64,000 bases of DNA from UBA11872 sp965198285 (lineage in GTDB: Bacteria; Chloroflexota; UBA11872), in the NCBI GenBank assembly GCA_965198285.1, contig OZ240251.1, positions 1,054,001-1,118,000 on the forward strand. The letters run 5' to 3'. The translations under genes were made by a program, and so were the position numbers. The notes beneath the pieces are model-generated. The model did not search any database, was not told where the DNA came from, and saw only the letters and a list, made by a program, of their open reading frames with translations. Position 1 is the stretch's first letter, and each line of letters begins with the position of its first letter. This document shows, one piece after another, positions 33,242 to 42,223 of the stretch.

Positions 33242-34051
33242 TCATGCCGCACGGGTCGCTCTTTGCTTGGCTTCAGTCTGAGTGAGCCGGGCCAGCAGCC
33301 TCTCGCCCCAGCCATCGTTGGGCTGGCTGCCCCACACCAGCACTACGGTCAACACAGTCCGGGAACGTGTGACCGTCCACGTCTCGAGCGTGGTTGCCAT
33401 GCGCATTCCATCCGGGCCAGTCAGCCGGCCGGTTCTGATCGTGCGGGTGCCTGTCAGATCGGACGCCAGGTCGTGACTGGTCGGCGGGGATGCTGCGAGT
33501 GCCGCGGTCAGCCCCAGTGCGCTCGCCGCGCTGCTGGAATCTGGCAGCGCAAGGCTTTCGGCGACGCTGGCTGCCGTCGCGAATTGGGCTGCGGACTCGG
33601 TGCTGGGGTGCCGGGAGATCCGGGCGACGGCGGCCAGCGGACCGTCGCGTTCGACTCGTTCGTCGCGCAGCTTGGCGCGCTCGCTGAACCCGAACCCGAC
33701 CACTGCGGCGCTGACGCCACTGGCAGGGCCTTCGTCGGGACGCACGTCGGCTGTTGCGGCGAGCAGTTCGAAGTAGTTCGGTCCAAGATCGGAGGCGACC
33801 GGCAGCCGCAGTCCTGCGGTGTCGCCACGCTCCGACGGGCGTGCAGGCGGCGTACGCAGACCGCCGGTGCGCTGCCTCACCGGCGACGCAGCACTCGGAG
33901 ACTGTGTCGCGGGCGCGAATAACGTGTCCACCGGGTTTTCCGAACCCGCTGGCCTATTGGGCGGTGCGGGCTCCAGCGGTGTACACGCAATGAGCAGCAC
34001 AGCCCCGCCAAACGCGGCCAGCAGGCGGCGGCCTGTTCGCTGGCCGCTCAC
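33242..34051 (-). CDS. Hypothetical lipoprotein
   Basis: This 269-residue protein starts at ATG 34051, overlapping the DUF4012 gene stop as ATGA. A lipoprotein signal is clear: RRLLAAFGGAVLLIAC with the +1 Cys at residue 23, followed by a Pro-rich spacer. The mature part is Ala/Thr-rich with no recognised domain, only a conserved-looking late segment (RTGRLTGPDGMRMATTLETWTVTRSRTVLTVVLVWG, in pieces). It probably sits on the outer face of the membrane next to the DUF4012 and GYPIT proteins. Function is not inferable. Confidence 0.72.
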   Translation of the reverse strand: MSGQRTGRRLLAAFGGAVLLIACTPLEPAPPNRPAGSENPVDTLFAPATQSPSAASPVRQRTGGLRTPPARPSERGDTAGLRLPVASDLGPNYFELLAATADVRPDEGPASGVSAAVVGFGFSERAKLRDERVERDGPLAAVARISRHPSTESAAQFATAASVAESLALPDSSSAASALGLTAALAASPPTSHDLASDLTGTRTIRTGRLTGPDGMRMATTLETWTVTRSRTVLTVVLVWGSQPNDGWGERLLARLTQTEAKQRATRAA

Positions 34052-35877
34052 TGACTCCGGGCCCCAACCACGACATCGGTCGTCAGCCTTCCGTCAAAGA
34101 CCACGTGCTGCGGCGTCCCGACCACCAGCCGGTGCCCGTCGGTTCCCGGCTGTTTCGGCACGTGCAGTGCGTAGCCGCTCCCGCTCCAGCGTGCCGCCAG
34201 ATGCGGCGGCAGCCAGTACTCGAACTCCACCCGCTGCCGTCCGCCGCCGGACAAGTTCAGAAAGCCGCCAAACTCCGTCAGCCCGTCCACCTGGCGTGCC
34301 GGCTGCGCGTCCTCCAGGCCCGAAGTCGAGGTCAGCCGGCTTCCGCTTGGCACGTATACGCGCAGATAGTCCGCAAGCCGCCCGTCTGCGTCGCCCGGCG
34401 AATTGCGATTGACATAATCGATCGCCAGCGCCGCGTGTCCGGTCAAAGGGTTCGCGCGGTAGTGGATCGTCTGTTCGATCGCCCGGAAGGGCGCGCCGTG
34501 GTCCACTTGGGCGTCCACCACGTACAGCACGTCATCCGACGTCGTTGGCATGCGTCCATCCGCGCCCATGCGCTCCGCCAGGCGTTGCAGACCGGCGTGC
34601 TGGAACGCGGCCAACAGGTGCTTCTCGGCCACCATCGCCTGGATCGCGCCCAACACCGCACGCGGATCGGCCCGCAGGCGCTTGGTTGTCGTCTCCAGCA
34701 GGGCGTTGCTGAGCGCGGCATAGAACGGACGCGCGCCGAACCAGGCCCGCCGGTCGCCGGTGGAGTGCGCAAAGTGCTCCAGCACCGTGTAGGCGTTGGC
34801 GCTGGTGACGCGTACGCCGTGCCCCGGCACCTCCACGGGCCCAATGGCGGCCAGCAGGATGCCCAATGCCTGCTGGTCGAAGGCCAGCACGCCGTTCACC
34901 GGTTCCAGCCCGTTCAGCGCCAGGAACCGCACAATTTGGTCGGCCGACGACCGGAAGTCGGGATGCCAGTTGGCGTCGCGCAGATTCCAGTCGCGCATGC
35001 CCTGATAGCGGCGGAACGGCACCGGCGCCGGAACCCGTGGGCGGGTCGGGTCCTCGACCAGGTAGCTCCGCAGGTAGGTCAGGTTACGCAGTTCCCCGTT
35101 CGCGACGGTGACGAACGCCACGTTGCCGATGAAGCCGCCCGTGGGCCGTAGCTCGTCACTCTTTTGTGCCAGCAGGAGATAGCGCATCGGCTTCGGAGAG
35201 CCGAGCGCTTGCGGCGCCAGCAATGCGGCCTGAAGCGCGATGCGCAAAGTCTCGGTCGTGTCCCGCAGCGCTGCTTTCTGACGGACGTTCAGCAAACTGC
35301 CCGCGGCTTGGGGCATGGCGTCTAGCTGACGGCTGGCCCGCTGGACGGCGGCCAGCTGCTCGCAAATCGTTTCGCGCTCGGATTCCAGCATGTCGACCAG
35401 CGCCGACAGCGGCCCCTCCGGGGCGTTGGCCTCGCTCGCGAGTTGCTCCATCACGCGCGCCGTCAGACCCAGCGTTTCGGCGGCCGCCGAACTAAGCGTC
35501 AGGTGGATTGCCAGCAGCGCCCGCGCACCGTCGAGCCGGTGCCCGAGCGGCGGCACGATTGACGCCAGCGCCAGTCCGGGTCTGTAACGGTCCAGACGGC
35601 GCTCGACCTTCACAAGCTGCGCACTCGCGGCCGCCAGGGCCTCGCTGTGGGCGCGCAATTCGGCAGCGTCGAAGCCATTGCCGAGGACCCGCCCACGAAC
35701 GTCGCTGATCGAATCGAGGGCCGCCCGGGACTCCAGTGTCAGGCCGGCCAGATCGAAGGCCGCCAGACCAATCAGCACCAGCGTCACGGCCACGGCGGCC
35801 ACCACCGCCACCCGCCGGTGCACGGTGACACCTTCGAAGGCTGAGGGGACGGCCCGCCCTGGTCTACGCGGCGCCAC
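34048..35877 (-). CDS. DUF4012 membrane-anchored extracellular protein
   Basis: The 609-residue protein starts at GTG 35877, overlapping the sugar-transferase gene by 14 bp. One membrane helix is at residues about 23-45 (AVVAAVAVTLVLIGLAAFDLAG). Then comes a helical region and the diagnostic DUF4012 core: LAQKSDELRPTGGFIGN near residue 239 and RDWNLRDANWHPDFR near 300. A C-terminal beta-rich part (YVPSGSRLTSTSGLE, GHRLVVGTP) ends it. DUF4012 proteins of Chloroflexota and Actinobacteria are membrane-anchored, function unknown, and often near polysaccharide genes. Its overlap with the lipoprotein and sugar-transferase genes points to one operon. Confidence 0.9.
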   Translation of the reverse strand: MAPRRPGRAVPSAFEGVTVHRRVAVVAAVAVTLVLIGLAAFDLAGLTLESRAALDSISDVRGRVLGNGFDAAELRAHSEALAAASAQLVKVERRLDRYRPGLALASIVPPLGHRLDGARALLAIHLTLSSAAAETLGLTARVMEQLASEANAPEGPLSALVDMLESERETICEQLAAVQRASRQLDAMPQAAGSLLNVRQKAALRDTTETLRIALQAALLAPQALGSPKPMRYLLLAQKSDELRPTGGFIGNVAFVTVANGELRNLTYLRSYLVEDPTRPRVPAPVPFRRYQGMRDWNLRDANWHPDFRSSADQIVRFLALNGLEPVNGVLAFDQQALGILLAAIGPVEVPGHGVRVTSANAYTVLEHFAHSTGDRRAWFGARPFYAALSNALLETTTKRLRADPRAVLGAIQAMVAEKHLLAAFQHAGLQRLAERMGADGRMPTTSDDVLYVVDAQVDHGAPFRAIEQTIHYRANPLTGHAALAIDYVNRNSPGDADGRLADYLRVYVPSGSRLTSTSGLEDAQPARQVDGLTEFGGFLNLSGGGRQRVEFEYWLPPHLAARWSGSGYALHVPKQPGTDGHRLVVGTPQHVVFDGRLTTDVVVGARSQ

Positions 35878-36472
35878 GGCGTGAGAGGACGGCAGGGATG
35901 GTGCGCAGCAGGATGGCGAGGTCGAGCGTGAAGGATCGACGGCGGACGTACAGCAGGTCCGTCGCCACGAGACGGCAGAACGAAGCGCGCCCGCGCGAGG
36001 TCACCTGCTGGAGGCCGGTGATTCCCGGTCGTACGGCCAGGCGGCGCTTTGCGCGGGCGTCGTAATGCTCGAATTCGTAGCTCAGGGGTGGACGCGGCCC
36101 CACCAGGCTCATCTCGCCCCGCAGCACGTTCACCAGCTGGGGTATTTCGTCCAGGCTCCAGACCCGGAGCAGACGTCCGACGCGGGTTACGCGTGGGTCA
36201 TTCAGCAACTTGGCCTGGGCGTGCGTCCCTTGGATGTAGCGGGCGACAAACGCTTTGTGCGCGGCCGTGGGCGTGTCGGCCCGCATGGTGCGGAACTTGT
36301 AGTACCTGAAGGGGCGGCAGCCCCGCCCATGCACCACAGCGCTGTAGAACACAGGTCCAGGTGAGTCCAGCTTGATCAGGCCCGCAATCAGAAGACAGAG
36401 CGGCAGGCCGCCGATTAGCAGGAACAGCGCGAGGGCGGTGTCCAGCGTGCGCTTGGCGTTCTCGTAGGTCAC
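35864..36472 (-). CDS. Polyprenyl-phosphate sugar-1-phosphate transferase
   Basis: The 202-residue protein starts at GTG 36472. It matches the short bacterial sugar-transferase family: an N-terminal membrane helix (LDTALALFLLIGGLPLCLLIAG), LDSPGPVFY, YKFRTMR, and the catalytic block SLDEIPQLVNVLRGEMSLVGPRP near residue 115, then RPGITGLQQV. It should transfer a sugar-1-phosphate onto undecaprenyl phosphate, the first step of repeat-unit synthesis for exopolysaccharide. Compared with WbaP it lacks the N-terminal CoA-binding-like part, which is normal for PglC-type short forms. It leads the DUF4012/lipoprotein operon downstream. Confidence 0.93.
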   Translation of the reverse strand: MTYENAKRTLDTALALFLLIGGLPLCLLIAGLIKLDSPGPVFYSAVVHGRGCRPFRYYKFRTMRADTPTAAHKAFVARYIQGTHAQAKLLNDPRVTRVGRLLRVWSLDEIPQLVNVLRGEMSLVGPRPPLSYEFEHYDARAKRRLAVRPGITGLQQVTSRGRASFCRLVATDLLYVRRRSFTLDLAILLRTIPAVLSRRGAA

Positions 36473-36592
36473 CTGCGGGCAGCCTGCGGCCGCCGTGGTA
36501 ATCCACCGCGCGCCGCGTGGGGTGCTGGCTCGGCCGCCCGAACATCCCGGGTTGGATGTTGCCCTGAACCGGTCGGGTCCGCGGCCAGTGTG

Positions 36593-37771
36593 TCACATTC
36601 GAGGGCGGCGAGGGTTGGCAGTTCGGCTCACGAGTTTCAGCGGCGCCTGCGGGCGGGCGGGCGACCAGGCGTCTATTGGGCGGCGCGTGATGAATCGCGC
36701 CAGGCCGGCGAGCGCCGCCAGGTTGGCCAGCAGCATGTAGCGCGCCAGTTCCCATGCGCGGCGGTGTCGGCCGCGGGTTCGGGACGCCAGCAGCGCCGCG
36801 GCGAGGCCGAGAGCTGCCACTGCCGCCCATGTCCGGGGAGGCGCGCGTCGCCCTGGTACGGCCAGCGCGAGAGCCCCGGCCGCCATGACCGGCGGCGTCG
36901 CAATGCGCAACAGCTTGTGGCCGGCCAGCTTCCACGAGAGGTCGCCGCGCGAAGGCCGCAACAGTCCGGGCAGACTTTCCAATGCGAAGAGCGCGCCGGA
37001 TATCGTGCGCGTTCGGGACGTGAAGGTCCGTTGTGCGCCAGGTGTTGGTAGCTCTAGGGTGTGGGCTTCCGGCGCAAAGACGATGCGCCCGGCCGTCTGC
37101 GCTGCGCGGAGCGAAATCAGCAGATCGTCGGCCGCCCCGGCGCGGGCCGAGGCGTCGACGGCTGCTGCCCGGACCGCGTACAGCGCACCGTCGGCGCCGG
37201 CGACCGAGCCGCTGGCGCTTTCCCGGGTGCGAATCCAACGTTCATAGCGCCAGTAGATGGCTTCAGGACCGTCGCGCACCTGCTTTGCGCCGGAGACCAC
37301 CGTAACGGTTGGATCGGCGAACGGGGCGACGAGCTGGCTCAGCGCGACCTGTTCGAGCATCGCGTTGGCGTCGGAAAACGCGATGATCTCGCCGCGGGCG
37401 TGTGGAACGGCGGCGCGAATGGCGGCCAGTTTGCCCCGCTGTCGCGGCAGCTCGATGACCTGGAGGCGGCCGTTGCCTGCCCGGCGGGCTTCCCCGGCCG
37501 TACCGTCGTCGCAGCCGTCGCACGCAACGATGCAGTCGATGCGGTCGGGCGGGTAGTCCAGGTCCAGGATGTTGCGGACTTTCGCGCCGATCAGCGCCGC
37601 CTCGTTGTGGGCGGCGATCACGAACGTGACGGGTGGCCGATACGTTGGGTCGGTGACAAAGGGCCGAGGTCGCAGGATCGACGCAGCCCAGACGAGCGCC
37701 GGATAGCCGACGTAGGTGGCCAGGGGGAAACCGATCAGCGCTCCCAGGCCAAGCAGGCGGCGGGCTGTCAC
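36593..37771 (-). CDS. Family 2 glycosyltransferase, membrane-associated
   Basis: This 392-residue protein starts at GTG 37771, which overlaps the ligase-like gene stop (GTGA). It has a signal-anchor-like first helix, then VTFVIAAHNEAALIGAKV, the GT2 entry motif, CDGCDDGT for donor binding, FSDANAMLE with the metal-binding Asp, and ADGALYAVRAAAVD. RTFTSRTRTISG resembles the late QxxRW-type acceptor motif in weakened form. A C-terminal set of hydrophobic helices follows. It probably adds a sugar to a lipid-linked repeat unit. It is in the same minus-strand run as the ligase-like, epimerase and GT4 genes. Confidence 0.88.
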   Translation of the reverse strand: MTARRLLGLGALIGFPLATYVGYPALVWAASILRPRPFVTDPTYRPPVTFVIAAHNEAALIGAKVRNILDLDYPPDRIDCIVACDGCDDGTAGEARRAGNGRLQVIELPRQRGKLAAIRAAVPHARGEIIAFSDANAMLEQVALSQLVAPFADPTVTVVSGAKQVRDGPEAIYWRYERWIRTRESASGSVAGADGALYAVRAAAVDASARAGAADDLLISLRAAQTAGRIVFAPEAHTLELPTPGAQRTFTSRTRTISGALFALESLPGLLRPSRGDLSWKLAGHKLLRIATPPVMAAGALALAVPGRRAPPRTWAAVAALGLAAALLASRTRGRHRRAWELARYMLLANLAALAGLARFITRRPIDAWSPARPQAPLKLVSRTANPRRPRM

Positions 37772-38886
37772 GCCGGGTCCTGGTGATGGCGGGCCAGACG
37801 CCCGCAGGCAAGCGCCAGGCCCAGGACCATCCAGAAGAACAGTCCGCCGCGTGCTCCGGGCGCGATGGTGTCCGTAAGTCCGTATACGAAGAAGGCGGCC
37901 AGCGAGCCTCCCACGCCCACGGCGAGCAGTCGCCGAGAGCAGTCGTCCGACCGCCGCGCGACCGTGATCAGTCCACCTACGGCAACCGCGATCAGGATGC
38001 TCAGCAAAGCGGCCCCCGGCAGTCCCAGGTCCAGCAGCGCCTGCAAGATCAGGTTGTGAGCGTGGGGGATGTGCGGGGCGAGCGATGTCGCCAGCTCGGG
38101 AAAGGCCGCGTCCAGCGCCAGCGGAAACTGGCCCGGTCCAACCCCTGTGTACAGGTGATCGCCGATGAGGAGGATGCTGGCAGTCCAGATGCTGAGGCGA
38201 CCGGTTAGCGTGTCGGTTGTGGAGTCCAGCGGCGTCAGCCAGGTGACGGCAACGGCTGCGACGAGCGCTGCCACGACGAGGCTCATGGCAGTACCGAGCG
38301 CGATGCGGCGGACGCGGACTCTGCGCGTCCACGCGCAGCGGCTCAGCCACCACCAGCCAGCCAGGCCCAGGCCGACGACTGTTCCCACGTATGCGCTGCG
38401 AGACTGCGTGAGCACGATTACGGCAACTGCCAGCGCCAGCACGGCGGCGGCCAGTCGGCGGATGCTTGGGTTGGTTCCGGTGCTGTCCAACGAAAGCGCC
38501 AGTCCCAGCGGCGTGAGCAGGGCCAGCAGGCCGCCTATCTCGTTGGGACCGATCCCGCCTATCCGGCCGCCGTGATCTACCAGGCGCGGTCCCGTCGGAA
38601 GGGCGGCGTAGAGGCTGTCTAACGGAAGGAGTTTGCGCTGCGGCCATTCGGTCAGGAACAGCGCGGCGACCGCGATCAGGCCCGTCATACCGATGGCCAG
38701 GCCCGTCCAAAAAACGCGGATCCTCGAGATGGAAGGGGCGTCGACGCTGATTGCGTACACCAAGGCCAGCCCCAGCAGCACGCCGAACAGCTTTGGCGCC
38801 GCGGTCTGCCAGTCCCTGACCGCCAGGGCGGTCACGCCGGTCCAGAGTGCGCAGGCCGCCAGCAGACCGTCCGTGACTCGCGGCAC
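37768..38886 (-). CDS. O-antigen ligase / polymerase-like membrane protein
   Basis: The 372-residue frame starts at GTG 38886. About nine membrane segments are visible. The Wzy_C-type core is clear: TGRLSIWTASILLIGDHLYTGVGPGQFPLA in pieces, then PHIPHAHNLILQALLDLGLPG. The frame stays open and hydrophobic for at least 48 more codons upstream (to about 39030, L-A-S-Y-V-Q-I-G-G-P-L-A-L-L-G), where a usual family N-terminal helix would be, but no ATG, GTG or TTG exists there. The true start may be nonstandard (CTG 39030 follows a GGGGGG-rich stretch). It likely polymerises or ligates exopolysaccharide repeats. It overlaps GT2 by 4 bp. Confidence 0.82.
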   Translation of the reverse strand: MPRVTDGLLAACALWTGVTALAVRDWQTAAPKLFGVLLGLALVYAISVDAPSISRIRVFWTGLAIGMTGLIAVAALFLTEWPQRKLLPLDSLYAALPTGPRLVDHGGRIGGIGPNEIGGLLALLTPLGLALSLDSTGTNPSIRRLAAAVLALAVAVIVLTQSRSAYVGTVVGLGLAGWWWLSRCAWTRRVRVRRIALGTAMSLVVAALVAAVAVTWLTPLDSTTDTLTGRLSIWTASILLIGDHLYTGVGPGQFPLALDAAFPELATSLAPHIPHAHNLILQALLDLGLPGAALLSILIAVAVGGLITVARRSDDCSRRLLAVGVGGSLAAFFVYGLTDTIAPGARGGLFFWMVLGLALACGRLARHHQDPA

Positions 38887-39083
38887 AACGGGCAGCCGGC
38901 AGGCGCGCCGCGCGAGCAGAGTCAGCGGAACAAGGGCGAGAGCGATGCCTCCGGACGGTCCGCCAAACCAGATCGCCGGCGCCGCGCCTAGCAGCGCCAG
39001 CGGTCCGCCAATCTGAACGTATGAAGCCAGCCGCCCCCCACTGGTCTGGCTGGCGTCCTGGCGCCTACGTACGCGGCGCGCGG

Positions 39084-40136
39084 TTACCGCTCCGTCAGCA
39101 GGTACGGTAGCCGGGCGGAAACTTTGTCTCGGCGGTGGGTGCGGACGTACCAGTCGATCGTGCAGCGCAGCCCGTCCGCGAAGCGCACCCGGGGGCTCCA
39201 GCCCAGAAGCTCTTCCGCCAGCGACGGATCCGCAACTCGATTCATTGGGCCTGTGGGCATGTCTTGGCGCAGGCGGATCTTTGGCCTGTGCCCGGTGTAA
39301 TTCAGCACCTGCCGTACGGCGTTAATCACGCGAATGCGTTCGCGCGTGCCCAGGTTGATCGCGCGGGAATCGTCGATGCGCGCGGCGGCCCGCAAAGTTC
39401 CTTCGACGATGTCGCTGACGAAGGTCCAGTTGCGCACCTGGCGGCCCGAGCCCCAGACCTCGAACGGGTCCTGCCGGATGAAGGCGCGCGCGATCATGGC
39501 CATGACGGCGTGGTTCTCGTGGCCGCGCGGGCCGTAGACGGTGAAGAAGCGGCAACTCACCGACTTAAGGCCGTAGTCCCGGTGGTAGGCGCGCAGACTC
39601 AGCTCGCCCATCAGCTTGGCCCAGCCGTACATGTTGTCGGCGTCGTAGGGCGGGCCGACTTGGTCCTCGCTGAGGTACAGCCGTTCGGCTGCGTTCGTCT
39701 GCAGGTCATTCCGATATACGCAGCCGGACGAGGCGTAGATGACCTTCTCGACGCCGGCCAGATGGCTTGCCCGGACGAGGGCGCTATCCAACAGGAGGTT
39801 CGTTGCGCAGGCCGCCTGGTGGAGATCGACGTAGCCACGACCACCGTGGTTGGCGGCCAGGTGGAAGACGGTGTGGATGCCGGTAACGGCTTGTCTTGCA
39901 ACTGCCGGGTCCAGGAGGTCGGCCTGTACAAACTTGATGGCGCCGGAATCAACGTGGCGGCGGATGTTGGCGAGCTTGCCGCTGCTGAGGTCGTCCACGA
40001 CGCGGACCCACGCGCCGGCCGCGACCAGCGCGTCCACCAGGTGCGAGCCGATGAACGACGCGCCACCGGTGACCAGGACCGGCCGGCGGGCAAAGGCCTG
40101 AGCTAGGTCTTGCGGTAGGTGACGAATGATGTTCAC
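39084..40136 (-). CDS. NAD-dependent epimerase/dehydratase (extended SDR)
   Basis: This 350-residue protein starts at ATG 40136 and overlaps the GT4 gene by 4 bp. TGGASFIG at residues 23-30 is the NAD-binding loop, with Ser at the third-glycine position of the usual GGAGFIG. SSGCVY and Y170-x-x-x-K174 in MYGWAK form the active site. RFFTVYGPRG and DIVEGTLRAA complete the extended-SDR pattern. The late part (GPMNRVADPSLAEELLGWSPRVRFADGL) matches UDP-glucose 4-epimerase or GDP-mannose 4,6-dehydratase-type enzymes. Precise nucleotide sugar cannot be told. It probably supplies a sugar donor to the neighbouring glycosyltransferases. Confidence 0.9.
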   Translation of the reverse strand: MNIIRHLPQDLAQAFARRPVLVTGGASFIGSHLVDALVAAGAWVRVVDDLSSGKLANIRRHVDSGAIKFVQADLLDPAVARQAVTGIHTVFHLAANHGGRGYVDLHQAACATNLLLDSALVRASHLAGVEKVIYASSGCVYRNDLQTNAAERLYLSEDQVGPPYDADNMYGWAKLMGELSLRAYHRDYGLKSVSCRFFTVYGPRGHENHAVMAMIARAFIRQDPFEVWGSGRQVRNWTFVSDIVEGTLRAAARIDDSRAINLGTRERIRVINAVRQVLNYTGHRPKIRLRQDMPTGPMNRVADPSLAEELLGWSPRVRFADGLRCTIDWYVRTHRRDKVSARLPYLLTER

Positions 40137-41374
40137 GACCCACTCCGTTTCCGGCTGGCCCGCTGGGCGATCGAGTCGAGGACGGCGGCCTGGCGGGCAA
40201 CGATGGTTGGGCGGTCGAATTCGCGCGCGGCGAAGGAGCGGCCGGCAGCGCCGAGTTCGCGCCGACGGGCCGGGTCAGCCAGCAGTTCCGCCACGGCGTC
40301 GCGCAAGGCATCGGGCGTTTCGGGTTCGACGACCAGACCGCAGCCCGCCTTGCGAATCAGCCGGGCGGCTTCGCTGTCGGTGTGCACGGACGCTACGACC
40401 GGAAGTCCGGCGGCCATGTAGGTGATGAGCTTGGAGGGGATGACCGCCTCGATCACCTGTCGGCGTTGCGTCAGCAGCGCCAGATCTGAAGCGGCCAGGA
40501 GGTCGGCCAGTTGTGGACGGGGAAGAAACGGCGTGAAGCGCATGCGCCCGGCTGGCGCGGCGCGCTCGATGGTTTCCCGTTCGGGGCCGTCACCGACAAG
40601 CAGCCAGCACGCGCCGGTCAGATCCCCGTCCGCCGCCTGAACGGCGACCTGCAACCCCTGCTTGCGGCCGATGCTGCCGATGTGGGTGATCAGCGGCCGG
40701 TCCGGGTCGAGGCCGTGGCGCTGCCGTGCCTCCTGGCGTCCGGTCGTCGGTATGAGACTGGCCAGATCCTCCGAGTCGCGAACGATGTGCAGCCTGTGTT
40801 CGCTCAGTCCGTGACTGGTGAGTTCTTCGGCGAAGCCCTCGGTGAGCACGAGGAGCGCGTCGGCTCGCTTGTAGGTCGCGTACTCGACGGTGCGTAGCAG
40901 CCTGACTAGCGTTGGGTTTCGAAGCATCCCCACGGCAGTCGCGGCGTTGACGGCTAGGTCAGCGACTTTCGCGATCCAGGGCCGGCGCTTGATGCGTGCA
41001 ACGAGGGCGGTGGCCAGGGCTACCGCGGGTTGGGCGCCGACGTAGAGGTACAGGTCGGCGCGTGGAAGCCAGAGGGCTGTCAGGGCGGCGGCCACGGCAA
41101 ACGACGCGTCGTAGAGCAGGCGGTGGACGAGTGCGCCAGGACGCGCGGGGATGTAGGACGGCAGGTGAAGGACCCGCACGCCTTCGCGCTTTTCGCGAAT
41201 GAATCTTTGGCGGCGGAAGCCGTTAGAAACTCGCCAGGCTGGGTAGTGGGGCCTTGCAGTCAGCATGAGTACGTCGTCGCTGCGGGCGGCGAGGTGGCGG
41301 CAGAGCGCGGCGGTCTGGGGCGCGATGCCGGCTACCTCAGGTGGGTAGTTGATGCCGATCACGACAACGCGCAT
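40133..41374 (-). CDS. Family 4 glycosyltransferase (WbuB-like)
   Basis: The 413-residue protein starts at ATG 41374. N-terminal NYPPEVAGIAPQTAALCRHLAARSDDVLMLTARPHYPAW, in pieces, is typical of GT4 enzymes making glycan repeat units (WbuB/WcaI type). The C-terminal part has ITHIGSIGRKQGLQVA, GDGPERETIE, FLPRPQLADLLAASDLALL and SKLITYMAAGLPVVAS, with the late E of EAAR/EPETPD. It likely adds an N-acetylated amino sugar. It overlaps the epimerase by 4 bp and is 2 bp from the methyltransferase stop, so these are co-transcribed. Confidence 0.91.
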   Translation of the reverse strand: MRVVVIGINYPPEVAGIAPQTAALCRHLAARSDDVLMLTARPHYPAWRVSNGFRRQRFIREKREGVRVLHLPSYIPARPGALVHRLLYDASFAVAAALTALWLPRADLYLYVGAQPAVALATALVARIKRRPWIAKVADLAVNAATAVGMLRNPTLVRLLRTVEYATYKRADALLVLTEGFAEELTSHGLSEHRLHIVRDSEDLASLIPTTGRQEARQRHGLDPDRPLITHIGSIGRKQGLQVAVQAADGDLTGACWLLVGDGPERETIERAAPAGRMRFTPFLPRPQLADLLAASDLALLTQRRQVIEAVIPSKLITYMAAGLPVVASVHTDSEAARLIRKAGCGLVVEPETPDALRDAVAELLADPARRRELGAAGRSFAAREFDRPTIVARQAAVLDSIAQRASRKRSGS

Positions 41375-41376
41375 GG

Positions 41377-42135
41377 CTAGCGCCGCGCCGCGACCTTCAG
41401 CGAGTTGCCCCAGCGGCCAATCACGAAGTTCAGCAGCCGGTAGATAACGACGAATGCCGCGAACATGGGCGTGCGGTTGACCAGTCGGTAGATCCCGAAC
41501 GTCCAGCGCTGGTAGTAGACGACGTCACGAACCCAGCAGACCTGGCGCCAGCCGCAGGCCTGAATGCGCGCCCGACAGCACGCGGCGCTGAGCCGTCGCA
41601 CGACGTTGCCGGCTGGCTCAACCTCTGCGGCGAGACCCAGCGCCACGGCAAGTCGGGTGAGCACCGCGCGGGCTGGTTCCATCACCACCAGTTCGTGGCG
41701 CGCCACGCGTGCCATCTCGTCCAGGGCGCGGTAGGGATCGTCCAGGTGATGCAACCCGTCGTGGATGAGCGCCATGCCGAAGCTCCGGTCGGCGAAGGGC
41801 AGCCGCTCGGCGTCGCCGCGAACGAGCGTGACCTCGAAGCCGTGCCGCCGGGCACGAACGCGTGCCCGCGCCAGGGCGTCAGGCGACAGTTCGAGGATTG
41901 TTGGTCGGATGCCGAGGCGTGCCAGCCACTCGGCGTCCATGCCTGATCCACCGCAGACGCAGAGAGCGTCAGTCGACGTTAGCGGCCCCAGCAGGGCCAG
42001 CGCCCGACGCAGCTTTTCTTCGAGAAGGAAGCGCACGGGCCGCGGATAGTGGCGGGGCCGCTCGATTTCTTCTTCGGCGTCGAGCGACGCATAGAATTCG
42101 ATCTGCCGTGCGCGCAATTGCAATGCGGCCTCCAT
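41377..42135 (-). CDS. Class I SAM-dependent methyltransferase
   Basis: The 252-residue protein starts at ATG 42135. Motif I is variant (ALCVCGGSGMDAEWLARLG at about 57-75). ILELSPDALARARVRARR provides the acidic adenosine-binding residue, RGDAERLPFADRSFGMALIHDGLHHLDDPYRALDEMARV is the post-I region. The C-terminal region (WTFGIYRLVNR...FVVIYRLLNFVIGRWG) is hydrophobic and may contact membrane or a lipid-linked sugar. Target unknown; modification of an exopolysaccharide intermediate is the contextual inference. It is divergent from the asparagine synthetase gene across 88 bp. Confidence 0.83.
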   Translation of the reverse strand: MEAALQLRARQIEFYASLDAEEEIERPRHYPRPVRFLLEEKLRRALALLGPLTSTDALCVCGGSGMDAEWLARLGIRPTILELSPDALARARVRARRHGFEVTLVRGDAERLPFADRSFGMALIHDGLHHLDDPYRALDEMARVARHELVVMEPARAVLTRLAVALGLAAEVEPAGNVVRRLSAACCRARIQACGWRQVCWVRDVVYYQRWTFGIYRLVNRTPMFAAFVVIYRLLNFVIGRWGNSLKVAARR

Positions 42136-42223
42136 GGCGCCCTGTTGGCCGCTGCAATTTCTGGCGCCCCACCCTGGCAGCCGCGCGCGGCTGTCACGTG
42201 TACATCTTACGAAGGCGGCCAGC

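Noticed and set aside
37772..38710. N-terminal extension of the GT2 frame
   Set aside because: This stretch in the GT2 frame lies over the ligase-like gene and is Arg/Pro/Gly-rich without membrane character. The family start is GTG 37771.
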